64,000 nucleotides of DNA from Henningerozyma blattae CBS 6284 (GCF_000315915.1 NC_020185.1:2356001-2420000); one strand, 5' to 3'. Shown: positions 31,167 to 42,682, counted from the stretch's first letter. The notes: a model not told the origin generated them from the sequence alone. Numbers and translations are program-made.

Positions 31167-32540
31167 TTAATTAATTAAAAGTGTTTCATTGGAATGATTA
31201 CTGTTGATATAAGATTGTCTAATGTATTGGTTATTACATCTTGTCTGGTTATAATATTCTTGATCATAATGAGACCAAGGCCCATCGTCCAAATAAGTAG
31301 AGAATGTATAGTTTGATCTTTCCGAATCACTCATCCAATCGTCTTCTTCCGATGAAATAGTAGTTGGGATGGAAGCTTCTTCTTCTTCATCACCAATCAA
31401 GACTTTATTTAAATGCTTAGGCCTAATTAGCGTTGTATCGTCATGATAAAGATGTTTCAAAGGTGAAGTATTGAAATAATCAGTATCATCAGTAAATCTT
31501 CTTGTATGATGACGTGCTGTGTTTATTTGGACCGGTTTATTAGGGGAATTATTCGTTGGTGGCAATAATTTCTTAATTGTAGCAGCTACCTGTAAATTAT
31601 AATTCTTACCGTTATTATTATCATAATAGGATTGACCCAAGACATCATATTGAATACATAATTGGAACAAGATGGGACAATTGGTTAAACATTTATTATT
31701 ACAATAAACATATTTTTTCAAAATCAGGGAATTCTTGAAAAGATTCAAGTCCAAAATGAATGTAAAGATATCTACATCTTTGGAAACCGAGGATTCATAC
31801 GTGCAACTCAAATAATGAATATCTGACCAATTATTGAATGTTAATTTTAATAGTATTGTCTTTTCATATGCTAAGTTCTTTACATAAACGGACCCGAGTA
31901 GTTTATTCTTTTCACCCATAGATTGAACAAGTTTAAATAATTGGACCTTATTCTCCATGGAGAAATATTCCCGTACGTTTAATTTTTTCACATTCCAATC
32001 GACAATTTCAAAATTGTGTATATCTGGGTTGAAAAATATCGATGTCGAATGCTGTTTAGCCGCCGAGGTCGAGAGTGAAGACGAAGATGAAGATGAAGAA
32101 AAAGGCAAGGAAGAATGCTGTGGTAATGACTCGACCCAATGTGCGCTAGAATTGTTAATGATACGAGGTGAAAGACGACTCAATAAAGGAAAGTTGAATG
32201 TTTCTTGAGTAGAAACAGAAACAGGGTCTACACATGTGACGGATTGTTGGTTATCGTATTGGTCTTGTTGACAGCCCTGGGTGGCAGGTGCACTAGAATA
32301 AGGCTCACGAGAAGCTGGAGGCGATGGCGAAGTAGAAAGTTCTTGACTTGGACTCGAGTTTGATAATGAAGAAGGTGTAGCTAGGGCATGGAAAAGTCGT
32401 ACAGTGGTCAGGGCAGGTGCAAACCTAACCGACACATGCTTTGATAACTGCAACGGAGCAGGTACGTGTTTGAGAATAGGCGGTGGGGCAGACACGTGTC
32501 TACGTAGATGTGGGTAAGAAGGCGTCTTGGGTTGGCTCAT
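31167..32540 (-). CDS. GAC1: Protein phosphatase 1 (Glc7) regulatory subunit, glycogen targeting
   Basis: Gac1/Pig1-type subunits bring Glc7 to glycogen synthase. The frame is open to a TTG at 32711, but the first ATG is at 32540 (MSQPKTPSYP), giving 457 residues. A VRFAP...LTTVRLF stretch near residues 45-60 matches the phosphatase-binding region (RVxF-like) of this family. A CBM21-type carbohydrate-binding domain spans about 185-315: LLGSVYVKNLAYEKTILLKL, then FNNW, and YDNNNGKNYNL at its end. The C-terminus is acidic, then polar. It is much shorter than yeast Gac1 (793) or Pig1 (648). The 5' third is visibly G+C-rich and encodes Pro/Ser-rich sequence. GAC1 and PIG1 are ohnologues, and I cannot separate them here. 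Confidence 0.85.
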   Translation of the reverse strand: MSQPKTPSYPHLRRHVSAPPPILKHVPAPLQLSKHVSVRFAPALTTVRLFHALATPSSLSNSSPSQELSTSPSPPASREPYSSAPATQGCQQDQYDNQQSVTCVDPVSVSTQETFNFPLLSRLSPRIINNSSAHWVESLPQHSSLPFSSSSSSSSLSTSAAKQHSTSIFFNPDIHNFEIVDWNVKKLNVREYFSMENKVQLFKLVQSMGEKNKLLGSVYVKNLAYEKTILLKLTFNNWSDIHYLSCTYESSVSKDVDIFTFILDLNLFKNSLILKKYVYCNNKCLTNCPILFQLCIQYDVLGQSYYDNNNGKNYNLQVAATIKKLLPPTNNSPNKPVQINTARHHTRRFTDDTDYFNTSPLKHLYHDDTTLIRPKHLNKVLIGDEEEEASIPTTISSEEDDWMSDSERSNYTFSTYLDDGPWSHYDQEYYNQTRCNNQYIRQSYINSNHSNETLLIN

Positions 32541-32904
32541 ACTTTGTGAAGGGCTTGGTTCTTTGATGGCGGCAGAGGCGGGCGGCAGGAGGGTCAAGCA
32601 GAAGACAGAGTTATATATGATTGAGTGGGTAGACCGAGGCACGGGTGTAAAGGGGTGGTGTGTGGGCGGAAAAGTGCGGTGTATGGGCTTAGAGGCACGG
32701 GCGGGAGCCAAGCCCGATTAGGTCTGTAGTTAAGCCGGGGCCCCGCGCAGGATCCGTGGGGCATTTTCTACCAGATACAGTAATCGAAGATTCAAGTGGA
32801 TCTCTCCGCCAATGAGACATTACTAAACTGTTTATCGAGACAATATCCTTTTTTTGATGGTGGGCATTCAAGCCAATAATGATTAGCCATGTATACCGTA
32901 TGTA

Positions 32905-32961
32905 AATGTAAATGAGAATGAAAATGAGAATGAAAATGAAAATGAAAATGAAAATGAAAAT
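32905..32961. repeat. Hexanucleotide repeat, GAAAAT/GAGAAT
   Basis: Nine or so head-to-tail hexamers alternating GAGAAT and GAAAAT, the last five being GAAAAT. Open frames through it give Phe/His/Ser repeats, an artefact of the hexamer. Confidence 0.85.
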
Positions 32962-33577
32962 AGATACCTATACGCATATGTATATAGAGAGTGAGAAAAT
33001 GGGTGAATAAACTTTCCATGGTAAATTAGAAGACATACTAGAAAACGTAATACAAAGTAGAATATAGTACGCAATACACACAATACAAAGCAAGTAATAA
33101 AGACGAATAATAGTAAAACAAACGAGTCACAATTGCCTATTTAGTCAGGTCTTTTTCTTAAACTTTATTTTTGTTGGATATCTTGCTCCAACTTTTTTTT
33201 TAAATTTTCTATCATTGTAGGAAGCTATGTCTAGTAGTTATGGCCTATAATATCTCGGTGAAGTCATCGGTGAAGTCATCCTTAAGTCAGCTTTTACTTT
33301 CTAATGCGTGCCTTTGTCCACGGTGCTCCCTGTGCGATTTCTTAACCTGAAAAATACCCCCCGCGTTTTTTTCAACTTTCCTTTTTCCTTAAAAAGAAAG
33401 GTGCCTGTGGGTGAGTTTTGTGCCGTGTTTCCTTTTCCGGACGGAAATGTAATTATATGATAATCATTATATTATGAGAATATAATCATAATAATATAAA
33501 CAAAATAACGTAATAACGTAAATTAAAGGAAAATATAACTACAATATATCTAACCCCAATATTTAAGAAATGATTGA

Positions 33578-33599
33578 CACGAAAATGTTTGGCACGAAA
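33578..33599 (+). promoter_or_regulatory. Paired SCB (Swi4-Swi6) sites upstream of MCM5
   Basis: CACGAAAA at 33578 and CACGAAAT at 33593, in the same orientation and 15 bp apart, match the CACGAAA consensus. They lie about 420 bp from the MCM5 ATG, with TCGCGA/CGCGT elements nearer the gene. Confidence 0.5.
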
Positions 33600-34013
33600 T
33601 GTTTCAGTTATGTTTTGAGTATCTGATAGGTCGGTGATAGGCGATAATTAACGTTCCTAAAAATTCGTTATCAGAACTTATGTTACATCAAGGAAAAATG
33701 TATAAAATTTGTGTTTCTAGATATCATTTTGCCAAGGTTCTTTGATTGTATTAGATAATTCTAGCATATATGATAGATAGATTCTTTATCTTAGCTTATT
33801 GGAGGATATTATTATGTATTCATCACTTGAATCTTAATTTTCATTCGCGAATCGAGAATCGCGAATTGCGTTTTTCTCGGGCTAATTTCGCGTTAATAAC
33901 CAAGCGTAAATTAATTTAGTAAAATCTCATTAGAAAAAAAAAAAAAAAAAATAACAGATCACATCTCTATTATATTGTAGTTATCTTATCACCAACCCAA
34001 ACAAGCAAGCCAC

Positions 34014-36281
34014 ATGTCATTCGATAGACCAGAAATATATAGTGCACCTGTATTGCAAGGGGAATCGCCCACAGAAGATGACAACACAGAAATCATCAAA
34101 TCGTTTAAAAATTTTATCCTAGAGTTTAGAATAAATTCCCATTTCTATTACAGGGATCAATTAAGAAACTCTCTTTTAATTAAAAACTACTCTATTCAAG
34201 TCAACTTGGAACATTTGATCGGGTATAATGAAGATATCTATAAAAAATTGACCGATGAACCTTCCGATATCATCCCATTATTCGAAATCGCAGTGACTCA
34301 AGTCGCCAAGAGAATAGCCATCTTGAATAAATCGGCATCTTCCTCCGAAACTGATGAGTCGTTAGAACTGGACATCCCGACTTTCCAATTGATTCTCAAC
34401 TCTGACATGAACCAAATCCCCATTAGAGATTTGAACTCTCAGCACGTTTCAAAAATTATTAGAATCTCCGGGATTATCATTTCAGCTTCAGTTTTATCTT
34501 CCAAACCTACCAAGATTAGTTTGATGTGTAGAAATTGTAGACATACTTTGAATTTGAAATTAAACAATTTCAATTCCATTGCAAATAATAATTCTATTTC
34601 TTTACCCTCGGCATGTCAATCTTCTTTAAATGCTGACCCCAACGATTTAAATAATGCTACAAAAAAAGAATGTGGTAATGATCCTTATTTGATCATCCAT
34701 GAAAATTCTTCATTCATTGATCAACAATTTTTAAAATTACAAGAAATCCCAGAATCGGTCCCCATTGGTGAAATGCCAAGAAATATTTTAATGACTACTG
34801 ATAGATTTTTGACAAATAGAGTAGTACCAGGTACAAGAGTAACAATAATTGGTATCTATTCTATTTATCAATCAAAAAAAACAGCATTGGGTAGTAATAG
34901 TAATTCGTCTGCATCTGTGGCTATTAGAAACCCCTACATTAAAGTATTAGGTATTCAATCAGATATTAATTCCACTTCAAACATGACCACTCTATTTAAT
35001 GAAGAAGAAGAAGAAGAATTCATTCAAATGAGTAGAAATCCAAATATTTATAAAATTTTGAAAAATTCCATTGCTCCATCAATTTTCGGTAATGATGACA
35101 TTAAATTAGCCATTGTATGTTTATTAATGGGTGGTTCCAAAAAAATCTTACCAGATGGGATGAGATTAAGAGGTGATATTAACGTTCTTTTATTAGGTGA
35201 TCCAGGTACTGCCAAATCCCAATTATTGAAATTTGTTGAGAAAGTAGCGCCTATAGCTGTATATACTTCCGGTAAAGGTTCTTCTGCTGCCGGTTTAACT
35301 GCATCCATTCAAAGAGATCCACAATCTCATGAATTTTATTTAGAAGGTGGTGCTATGGTCCTTGCTGATGGTGGGGTCGTTTGTATTGATGAATTTGATA
35401 AGATGAGAGATGAAGATCGTGTGGCAATTCATGAAGCTATGGAACAACAAACAATTTCTATCGCTAAGGCAGGTATTACTACAGTTCTAAATTCAAGAAC
35501 AAGTGTCTTGGCCGCAGCAAATCCGATCTACGGTCGTTATGATGATTTGAAATCACCAGGTGAAAATATAGATTTCCAAACAACCATTCTTTCTAGATTC
35601 GATATGATCTTCATCGTTAAAGATGATCACAACGAGGAAAGAGATATCTCTATTGCAAATCATGTTATTAATATTCATACGGGTCAGGCTACTCAATTAG
35701 ATAATCAAAGAGAAAATTCAAATATGGAATTATCAATGGAAAAATTGAAAAGATACATCACTTATTGTAGAAAAAAATGTGCTCCAAGATTATCCCCCGA
35801 AGCATCTAAAAGTTTATCTTCACATTTTATTAATATTAGAAAACAATTATTAATTAATGAATTACAATCTACCGATAGATCTTCTATCCCAATTACAATC
35901 CGTCAATTAGAGGCTATTATACGTATCACTGAATCTCTAGCAAAATTAGAATTGAACCCTGTAGCAAGTGAGAAGCATGTCGCAGAAGCTATTAGATTGT
36001 TTCAAGCTTCAACAATGGATGCTGCTTCTCAAGATCCTACTGGTGGGTTACAATTGCATAATTCTTCTGCATTATTTAGTGAAATTAGAAGAATAGAACA
36101 AGAATTGAAAAGAAGATTACCAATCGGTTGGTCTACTTCATATCAGACTTTACAAAGAGAATTTGTAGATTCAAAAAGATATTCTCAAGCAGCTTTAGAT
36201 AGATCATTATATGCCCTTGAAAAGCACGGGACTATTCAAAGAAGGTATCAAGGCCAAAATATTTATAGAAATGGCGTTTAA
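34014..36281 (+). CDS. MCM5: MCM2-7 replicative helicase subunit Mcm5
   Basis: ATPase subunit of the hexameric helicase loaded at origins in G1 (yeast CDC46). The 755-residue protein (yeast 775) has the N-terminal OB and zinc regions (CRNC at 172-175, then Cys201 and Cys220 after an Asn-rich loop). In the AAA+ core, Walker A is GDPGTAKS (395-402), Walker B is CIDEFDKM and the arginine finger is in LSRFD, followed by the C-terminal winged helix. ATG context is ordinary, and the N-terminus [18 protein letters not shown] matches the yeast protein. Divergent from the GAC1-like gene and followed by SMD2, as in YLR273-275. Confidence 0.98.
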   Translation: MSFDRPEIYSAPVLQGESPTEDDNTEIIKSFKNFILEFRINSHFYYRDQLRNSLLIKNYSIQVNLEHLIGYNEDIYKKLTDEPSDIIPLFEIAVTQVAKRIAILNKSASSSETDESLELDIPTFQLILNSDMNQIPIRDLNSQHVSKIIRISGIIISASVLSSKPTKISLMCRNCRHTLNLKLNNFNSIANNNSISLPSACQSSLNADPNDLNNATKKECGNDPYLIIHENSSFIDQQFLKLQEIPESVPIGEMPRNILMTTDRFLTNRVVPGTRVTIIGIYSIYQSKKTALGSNSNSSASVAIRNPYIKVLGIQSDINSTSNMTTLFNEEEEEEFIQMSRNPNIYKILKNSIAPSIFGNDDIKLAIVCLLMGGSKKILPDGMRLRGDINVLLLGDPGTAKSQLLKFVEKVAPIAVYTSGKGSSAAGLTASIQRDPQSHEFYLEGGAMVLADGGVVCIDEFDKMRDEDRVAIHEAMEQQTISIAKAGITTVLNSRTSVLAAANPIYGRYDDLKSPGENIDFQTTILSRFDMIFIVKDDHNEERDISIANHVINIHTGQATQLDNQRENSNMELSMEKLKRYITYCRKKCAPRLSPEASKSLSSHFINIRKQLLINELQSTDRSSIPITIRQLEAIIRITESLAKLELNPVASEKHVAEAIRLFQASTMDAASQDPTGGLQLHNSSALFSEIRRIEQELKRRLPIGWSTSYQTLQREFVDSKRYSQAALDRSLYALEKHGTIQRRYQGQNIYRNGV

Positions 36282-36552
36282 TTCTCAATAATCAATTGTA
36301 ACATTATCTAACATATATTTTTATCTAATAATATTTTATAATATATTTAACTATTCGATATAGCATTTATTATTCATCATTGTATTAAAATATATATATA
36401 TATATATAAATAATTTTGTTTTTGAACGTCCTTTAATTTCAACTCGTCTTTTAAAGAAAGAAGAAAAAAAAATATAGTAATTTTAATTAACGTTGATATA
36501 TTGCCAATTATAGAGTAGACAAAATAAAAAAGCAAAAATTTTAAACCATATT

Positions 36553-36971
36553 ATGTCGTATGTATAATTTATTCATTAATTAATTGTTTTTTTAAAAAAC
36601 CTTTTTACTAACAATGATCTTTCTTCTTTACTCTTTTTTTATTCAGTGATTTACTTAATAGACCAAAATCGGAATTATCTCAAGATGAATTATATCAATT
36701 AGAAGAATTCGAATTCAAGCATGGACCCATGTCTCTTATTAATGATGCCCTTATATCAAAGACTCCTATTATTATATCTTTAAGAAATAATCATAAAATT
36801 ATAGCAAGAGTAAAAGCATTTGATAAACATTGTAACATGGTTTTGGAAAATGTTAAAGAATTATGGACAGAAAGAAATGGTAATAAATTAATAAATAAAG
36901 AACGTTTCATAAGTAAGTTATTCTTAAGAGGGGATTCGGTTATTGTAATTTTAAAATCTCCAACACAATAG
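36553..36971 (+). CDS. SMD2: Sm core protein SmD2, intron-containing
   Basis: Sm-fold subunit of the heptameric ring on U1, U2, U4 and U5 snRNAs. The first exon is only ATGTC (36553-36557); the second runs 36647-36971. Spliced, it codes for 109 residues starting MSDLLNRPKSELS, then LEEFEFKHGPMSLINDA, matching S. cerevisiae SmD2 (110 residues) throughout: PIIISLRNNHKIIARVKAFDKHCNMVLENVKELW and RFISKLFLRGDSVIV. Without the splice the frame would begin at internal Met28 and lose the conserved N-terminus. S. cerevisiae SMD2 (YLR275W) also has an intron of about 90 nt after a tiny first exon. Confidence 0.96.
36558..36646 (+). other. SMD2: Spliceosomal intron of SMD2
   Basis: 89 nt. The 5' site is GTATGT (36558-36563), the branch site TACTAAC is at 36606-36612, and a T-rich tract is followed by the 3' site ATTCAG ending at 36646. 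It splits codon 2 (TC|T). Confidence 0.95.
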
Positions 36972-37211
36972 ACAATATAATATTTTGACAACATGTTTTA
37001 CTACCCTGAAACTATAAACAACGACTCCATTTATGATTTTATATCTTCAAATTATTTACTATTATACAAAAAAGAAAAGAGGATGTAAATGAGATATTAA
37101 TGCAATTTATATATAATTTGAACGGTATTCGATTACTATTACTGTTATTTTATTTTTTATTTTTAATTTTTTTTTTTGACAGAACTAACATTTTAAATTA
37201 TGTTACTTTTA

Positions 37212-39065
37212 TTATTTAAAGTTTTTTAATGGATCTGACTTCCCATGCTTACGCTTATTAACCCTACCTTTCTTAAAATTTTTACGTCTACCATTTTTAT
37301 GGAATGGAACAAACCCTATGTTAGTGTTCCCGTTTTTAGCACCTTCCGGCAATAGGTAATCTGGAACTCTTTTTAAGTGTTGTTGGATTCTTGCAGGATG
37401 TAATTCCTTATCATGTCTTAAACTATTTAATTCTTGTGGATTTTCTTCGAAATGTCTCTTTAATTTGTCACTAGCTAATAATTCTTGTTTCAATTCTTTG
37501 ATTCTTGCTTCTCTAACTGCCACTTGTGTAACTGCACGGAAACCATCTTCCATTCTATATCTAAACCCTTCTATTTGTTTAATATCAAAAGCATATGGTT
37601 GGATTTCTAAACCTAGTTTATTTTGTTGCTTAATAATACGTTGTAAAATTTTTTCATCTCTTTTTGTAGTTGGGCACATTGATGCCTTGTGTTTACCAAA
37701 TTCTTTTAGTGGGATAACGAAGGAAATTGCAGTACCAGATTTACCAGCTCTAGCAGTTCTACCAATTCTATGAACATAGGATTTAGAAGTTGTTGGTAAA
37801 TCGAAATTCAATACGCAAGCAATATTTTGGAAATCAACACCACGGGATACACCATATTCCTTATCCTTCTTAACTTTTAGATTATTTTTTGTTTCTTTCT
37901 TACTTTTTACTTCATTTTGTGTGGAATTATCATCATCTTTATCACTTTCTTTATCACTTTCTTTCTCAACTACTTCAGATTCTTCAACAACTTTTGTTTT
38001 ATCATTTTGTGGTTCATCATCATCTTGTTCTTCTTCATCTTTGATATATTCAGTATCATCAGTGGCAATTAACAAACGGTAAACATTCTTGTTAAATTGT
38101 TCAACGATATGCTGTCTTGAGTTAGCGGGTAATTCATTATTTAAAATACAAGATTTAATACCAAATTGTTCTAACACCAATTTTAATCGATAGCCTCTAT
38201 CAATATTATTCACAAAAATTAAAGTTTTACCTTTAATTAAATTCAATTTAAAAATAACATAGGTCAACAAAAATTTATCGAATTCACTAACAGTCACATA
38301 ATATTGAAGTAATTTACTTTGATCTTTAGCAATTTGATCATCGTTAAATTTAATAATAGCTGGTGATCTACAATATTGTTGTTTTAATTCTTGAATATCA
38401 TCATTTAGAGTGGCACTCATTAAAAATGTTTGTAAATTTTTTTTTAATGGTAAATATTGTGTGATATTCTTTAAATCATCTTGATATCCAAAGGTCAGGA
38501 CCAGATCGACTTCGTCAATAACCAAAAACTGTAAGTTATCCAAATATAGAGAATTATTATTTGTTTCTAATAACGTATTAAGCTTTGCTGGTGTAGAAAC
38601 AATAATTTCTGGAGATTCTGATAGCATTGTGGATAAAACAGAAGGTGGCATATCCTTTGAAATATTTAAAGCTTTAATATCATTTGAACAGTACAAAATC
38701 ATCTTTTCAATCACATCTAAAACTTGCTGTGCCAATTCTCTGGTTGGGACTAAAATAATACCCAAAGTACTGCTATCTGTGATATCAGTTCCTTGATTAT
38801 TTTCTAGAGTCCTCTTATAATTTAGAATTGTCTGAATAACTGGAATAACATAAGCTAAAGTTTTACCAGAACCAGTTGCAGCCTTTGCAATAATATCTCT
38901 TTTTTCTTGTAATGCTAATGGAATAGCATGAGATTGAATTAATGTTGGATTGTGGAAACCACTACCTTTGATAGCTTGTAACAAACGAGAATCTAATTGG
39001 AAAGATTCAAATGACACTGATTCATCAAGGTAAGCATTTGATATAGAGACAGGTTTTTGGCTCAT
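37212..39065 (-). CDS. DBP9: DEAD-box RNA helicase for 60S ribosome assembly
   Basis: Nucleolar ATP-dependent helicase needed for 27S pre-rRNA processing. The 617 residues (yeast 594) contain the Q motif ([17 protein letters not shown]), motif I (ATGSGKT), Ia (PTRELAQQV), II as DEVD ([17 protein letters not shown]), III (SAT) and VI (HRIGRTAR). DEVD instead of DEAD is normal for this family. An acidic and Lys-rich insert at about 345-400 separates the DDTEYI segment from GVSRGVDF. The C-terminus is basic ([17 protein letters not shown]), as expected for a nucleolar protein. Convergent with SMD2, as in YLR275-276. Confidence 0.97.
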   Translation of the reverse strand: MSQKPVSISNAYLDESVSFESFQLDSRLLQAIKGSGFHNPTLIQSHAIPLALQEKRDIIAKAATGSGKTLAYVIPVIQTILNYKRTLENNQGTDITDSSTLGIILVPTRELAQQVLDVIEKMILYCSNDIKALNISKDMPPSVLSTMLSESPEIIVSTPAKLNTLLETNNNSLYLDNLQFLVIDEVDLVLTFGYQDDLKNITQYLPLKKNLQTFLMSATLNDDIQELKQQYCRSPAIIKFNDDQIAKDQSKLLQYYVTVSEFDKFLLTYVIFKLNLIKGKTLIFVNNIDRGYRLKLVLEQFGIKSCILNNELPANSRQHIVEQFNKNVYRLLIATDDTEYIKDEEEQDDDEPQNDKTKVVEESEVVEKESDKESDKDDDNSTQNEVKSKKETKNNLKVKKDKEYGVSRGVDFQNIACVLNFDLPTTSKSYVHRIGRTARAGKSGTAISFVIPLKEFGKHKASMCPTTKRDEKILQRIIKQQNKLGLEIQPYAFDIKQIEGFRYRMEDGFRAVTQVAVREARIKELKQELLASDKLKRHFEENPQELNSLRHDKELHPARIQQHLKRVPDYLLPEGAKNGNTNIGFVPFHKNGRRKNFKKGRVNKRKHGKSDPLKNFK

Positions 39066-39503
39066 TTTATTCTGATTATGGGGGAATAACTAGCTTATTT
39101 TTATTTATAAATTTATGGAAAAGATATATATATATAAAGTTTAATTATCTATTTGCTTTTTTATTTTTTTAAAGAGATGAGCTGCAAATTTTTCAATTCG
39201 GTATATTAGGTTGCTTGAATGTTTTGGGAATTTTCTAAAAAAAAAAAAATTAAATAAAGAATGGATGTCAGAAAAGTGATCAACTGTAACATAAAAATAA
39301 TAATAAATGTGTAGCAAATTAAATTTCCAAATATTATGCTAGTTACATATATAAATATTTTAATGAGAGATCACTAATAAAAAATTTGGTATAGAATTTA
39401 ATAAGATAGATCTATTTAAATATTTTCCATCTGTAAATGCCTATGATACATGCGTATCAATATATATGTTATTTAGAAAGTTGACTGCTATTTTGAAATT
39501 TAC
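39066..39503. other. Gap between YSH1 3' end and DBP9 5' end
   Basis: 438 bp, AT-rich, with a TATATATATATAAA stretch about 60 bp before DBP9 and an A run near 39238-39249. It should hold the DBP9 promoter; nothing else is visible. Confidence 0.4.
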
Positions 39504-41849
39504 CTAGCATAAGGAAGCCGCTAAGTTTGCACCTATATTAAGTATACTTTCAATTCTACCTTTTAAAGGGTTTGAATTGCATTCTTCGATCTTCATTTGG
39601 GAAAAGTTGATAGTTGATTCATTTTTGCCAAAGGAAATTTTACCTTTTATATCTCCACTTGTTGACGGGTTTTCTTTATCTAATAACAAAGTAAAAGAAT
39701 CTCCAAACTGTTCCTTAAATAATTCGGAAATCTGTTTAATTTTCCAAACTTCATCACGCTGCAGGAGCTCAGCTTTGTCCTGTTCTGTAATTTTATGTTC
39801 TTCACCATGATTGCATGTATGACTGCTCATTTTAACACTTGCAGGAGTTGAATCGACACTCATCAGTATAGCGATAATTGAATCTGCTACAGTATCTGTC
39901 ATTAGCCCTTGGGTCCATTCCAGTGTTGCAATATTTTCGAAGACAGTTAACAAAATATCTCCCATGAGTTTTAAAACTAGTTTACCATTATCCTCAGAAT
40001 TTGGTTCTTCTTGCTTTATTCCACTAACATTATCTTCATCAATTATCACTTCTACATCACCAAACATCTGGCATAAGTGCCAATATATAAGTTCCTTTTT
40101 ACAGTCCACGTGGACTGATTGTCTCTCTTTTACTATTGTGGTTGACAACTCGGAATGATGTTCTCTTAAATCTGATAATGAAACTAAATCTAAGTTAAAA
40201 TTCTTTTCGTTAGAAACTAACAATCCAGATATAACAATCCCCTCTTCCTCTATTTTCGATATCTGTGTTATATTTTCTTCATCTTTATTTTCATACTTCA
40301 CTTCTTTTTGTTCAACTTTTAACTTTTCATCCTTAATTTTTTGAATTTCAGCCTCCTTATTTTTGATTTGATCGACAATACTACCAATAGCTTTGGCGAT
40401 ATGAGTACCTTTAAATTCTAAAGTAACTTCCACACCATTCCTTGGATTATAAACATGAACCTCATTTTCAGTACCTTTTAATGATGTAAAATTTGATAAA
40501 ATAGCAGACTTTAAGCGGCCCATTGGATTTGATTCACCATGGACTAAAATAATATTAGAAGCGTTAATTTTTTCAATGAATTCCAAATTTTCTTGGAAAT
40601 CGACATGGGCAGCAAATGAAATTTCTTCAATTTTACATCTTCTAGGAATACTAATTTCAGGATTATTAATACTTGGAATTGTATCTGGTTCAACCATTAA
40701 ATACTTTGCCATTGTTCCTTCGACAGAATACCCTGTAATTAATACCATATTCTTATCTTCAGGGCACCATCTCTCTAGTAAATCTCTCGAAATACCACTC
40801 TGAAGCATACCAGGGGAAGCTAGAAGAACACTAGGACCAAAATCTTCAAAATTATCTAAATTTCTTAAGTATGAAATATTTTTAAAAATAAATGGATTGG
40901 TTTGTGAATCTCTGAATTTTTTACGAATATCATCGTTCATCATATTTACATAAGTTTGGAAAACAGACATACACTTTTTAGCTAAACTAGATGCATAATA
41001 AATCGGTACTTGTCCACCACCTAATTCTTCATGATGGTTATTCCAATATTCATCTAAAATTAACATAATCTCTTGAGCTCTTCCTAATGCAAAAACTGGC
41101 ATTAAGACTCTACCACCACGAGAAACAATAGAATGCACCAATTGGGTAAGTTTCATCTCACGATTTAGACGTGGTTCATGGGTAGCAGTCCCAAATGTTG
41201 ATTCAACAATTAAAATATCAGAAGCTAATGGAGGGATCTCAGCTGAATTTAAATGACGATCTAGCTCTCTGGAGTAGTCACCAGTGAATAGTATCCTTAG
41301 GCCGGCGATCTCTATTTGAAACATCGCAGCACCCAATACATGGCCGGCATGATATGCAGTGAATTTAATACCATTAACATCAATTGTTGAGTGATAATCA
41401 ATAGTTTCAATCCTATCGAATGATTCAACAAGATCTTCGTCATTATATAAATTTTCATCCTTATTTTCAGCGTCTCCACCGATACTTGTAACTTTGACAA
41501 AATCACGTAATAGCCATCTATAGATAGCTTTGGTTGGATGTGTCATGAATACTCTACCTCTAAAGTTAGTTCTTTGCATTACGTAAGGCAAAGAAGCAGC
41601 GTGGTCAAGATGGAAATGGGAAATTAATAAGACATCAATGGTTGAAAGGTCAAAATCGTCATAAAAAGGTAATGATGCTAATCCTTGGTAAGCGGGGTGG
41701 ATACCCGCATCTAGCATAACGGTTTTACCTTTATATTGAATGATGTGGCATGAACGACCGACCTCGTTAGCACCCCCAAGTGCAAAAAATTTAAAATCCT
41801 GAGGTTTAATGGACCCAGCAGTAGTTGTAATGCTTTGCTTCGTATCCAT
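39504..41849 (-). CDS. YSH1: Pre-mRNA 3'-end endonuclease (CPSF-73 homologue)
   Basis: Catalytic subunit of the cleavage and polyadenylation factor. The metallo-beta-lactamase motif is intact: HFHLDHAASLP (His78, His80, Asp82, His83), with later ligands in GHVLGAAMFQ and FTGDYSRELD. The beta-CASP domain follows (VLMPVFALGRAQE, TSLAKK-type loop, SPGMLQSG, VHGES). At 781 residues it equals yeast Ysh1 (779). The C-terminal third, which binds other factor subunits, includes a charged Lys/Glu stretch at about 505-540. Lies between DBP9 and the Zn2Cys6 gene, as in YLR276-278. Confidence 0.98.
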   Translation of the reverse strand: MDTKQSITTTAGSIKPQDFKFFALGGANEVGRSCHIIQYKGKTVMLDAGIHPAYQGLASLPFYDDFDLSTIDVLLISHFHLDHAASLPYVMQRTNFRGRVFMTHPTKAIYRWLLRDFVKVTSIGGDAENKDENLYNDEDLVESFDRIETIDYHSTIDVNGIKFTAYHAGHVLGAAMFQIEIAGLRILFTGDYSRELDRHLNSAEIPPLASDILIVESTFGTATHEPRLNREMKLTQLVHSIVSRGGRVLMPVFALGRAQEIMLILDEYWNNHHEELGGGQVPIYYASSLAKKCMSVFQTYVNMMNDDIRKKFRDSQTNPFIFKNISYLRNLDNFEDFGPSVLLASPGMLQSGISRDLLERWCPEDKNMVLITGYSVEGTMAKYLMVEPDTIPSINNPEISIPRRCKIEEISFAAHVDFQENLEFIEKINASNIILVHGESNPMGRLKSAILSNFTSLKGTENEVHVYNPRNGVEVTLEFKGTHIAKAIGSIVDQIKNKEAEIQKIKDEKLKVEQKEVKYENKDEENITQISKIEEEGIVISGLLVSNEKNFNLDLVSLSDLREHHSELSTTIVKERQSVHVDCKKELIYWHLCQMFGDVEVIIDEDNVSGIKQEEPNSEDNGKLVLKLMGDILLTVFENIATLEWTQGLMTDTVADSIIAILMSVDSTPASVKMSSHTCNHGEEHKITEQDKAELLQRDEVWKIKQISELFKEQFGDSFTLLLDKENPSTSGDIKGKISFGKNESTINFSQMKIEECNSNPLKGRIESILNIGANLAASLC

Positions 41850-42682
41850 ACTCGTAAAAAACTAGAATAATTTGACTGAAAATAATTTGAAAGTAGTATT
41901 CTCCTTATAACAACATCCCCTGTGAGTAACATTGAAATTTTTTTCGGAAGAAAATGAAGGAGAGTTCTAAAGACTGATTTACTTTCATTTTATCGAAGAC
42001 TGATATAAACATTAAGTAGTACTCTATTAATAATCATATATTGAAATATTGATAGTGTTTCTAAACGACTCATTTAAACCAGAATAGATTAAAAAAGTAG
42101 AGAATATGATGAATTTAACACATAAAAAAGTAGAACATAAAAGAGAGTATAAAATATGAAGGATATTAATAACAGTAAAAAGAAATTGTGAAGAAATACA
42201 ATATTAAATATCACAGGGGATATGCAGAGGGATAGGATGTTAAAAAAGAATTAAAGTTAGTAATTATTCGGAATGCATTGAAAGTGATATATAGAAAACA
42301 AAAATATCAACGTAAAATCAATAATTAGAGTGATAACATACCTTACTAGTATGTAGTAGTAATAGTAGTTTATAATAAGTTTGCTAACCGATTAGTGTTA
42401 TATGCATTTAATCAGTTAGTTGTTTAATTTTCGTTTTTTTTTCAAAATCATAGTTTTAAAAAAGGTATGTATAAATGTATTTTTATTTGCTATCATCGCG
42501 AAAATAAGGATTATGTCCGGGTGTTTCTGAAGCGTATAGAAGGTTCACTTCTCTCATTAAACTGCCTAAATTCTTTAGAGATACTGCAGTTAAATGTATA
42601 TAAGTCTATAAGTAATGTCATACACAAAATTACATAGAGCTTCAATAAAATCTAAAATAAAGTTAAAACTTATGGAAGATTA
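41850..42682. other. Gap between YLR278C-like 3' end and YSH1 5' end
   Basis: 833 bp, AT-rich. I examined TTTTCGGAAG near 41945 as a possible centromere CDEIII-like element. It has no CDEI or AT-rich core at the right spacing, so I reject it. No ORF or RNA is visible. Confidence 0.4.

Larger units (their letters stand above)
32541..34013. promoter_or_regulatory. Divergent GAC1-MCM5 promoter region
   Basis: 1.47 kb. The GAC1 side is G+C-rich to about 32760. Then come an (A/G)AAATG-type hexamer repeat (about 32905-32961) and AT-rich sequence. The MCM5 side has two CACGAAA SCB sites (33578-33584, 33593-33599), the 10-bp palindrome ATTCGCGAAT (33843-33852), a second TCGCGAAT just after it and TTTCGCGTT (33887-33895). 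A long A run lies at about 33933-33950. Short frames in this stretch look spurious. Confidence 0.5.

Noticed and set aside
32689..33083. Small minus-strand ORFs with Phe/His/Ser repeats
   Set aside because: They are translations of the GAAAAT hexamer repeat.
38480..38510. DEVD instead of DEAD in Dbp9
   Set aside because: This variant is normal for the Dbp9 family, so it is not an anomaly.
41930..41960. Centromere CDEIII-like TTCGGAA
   Set aside because: No CDEI and no 80-90 bp AT core beside it; S. cerevisiae has no centromere in the syntenic regions.
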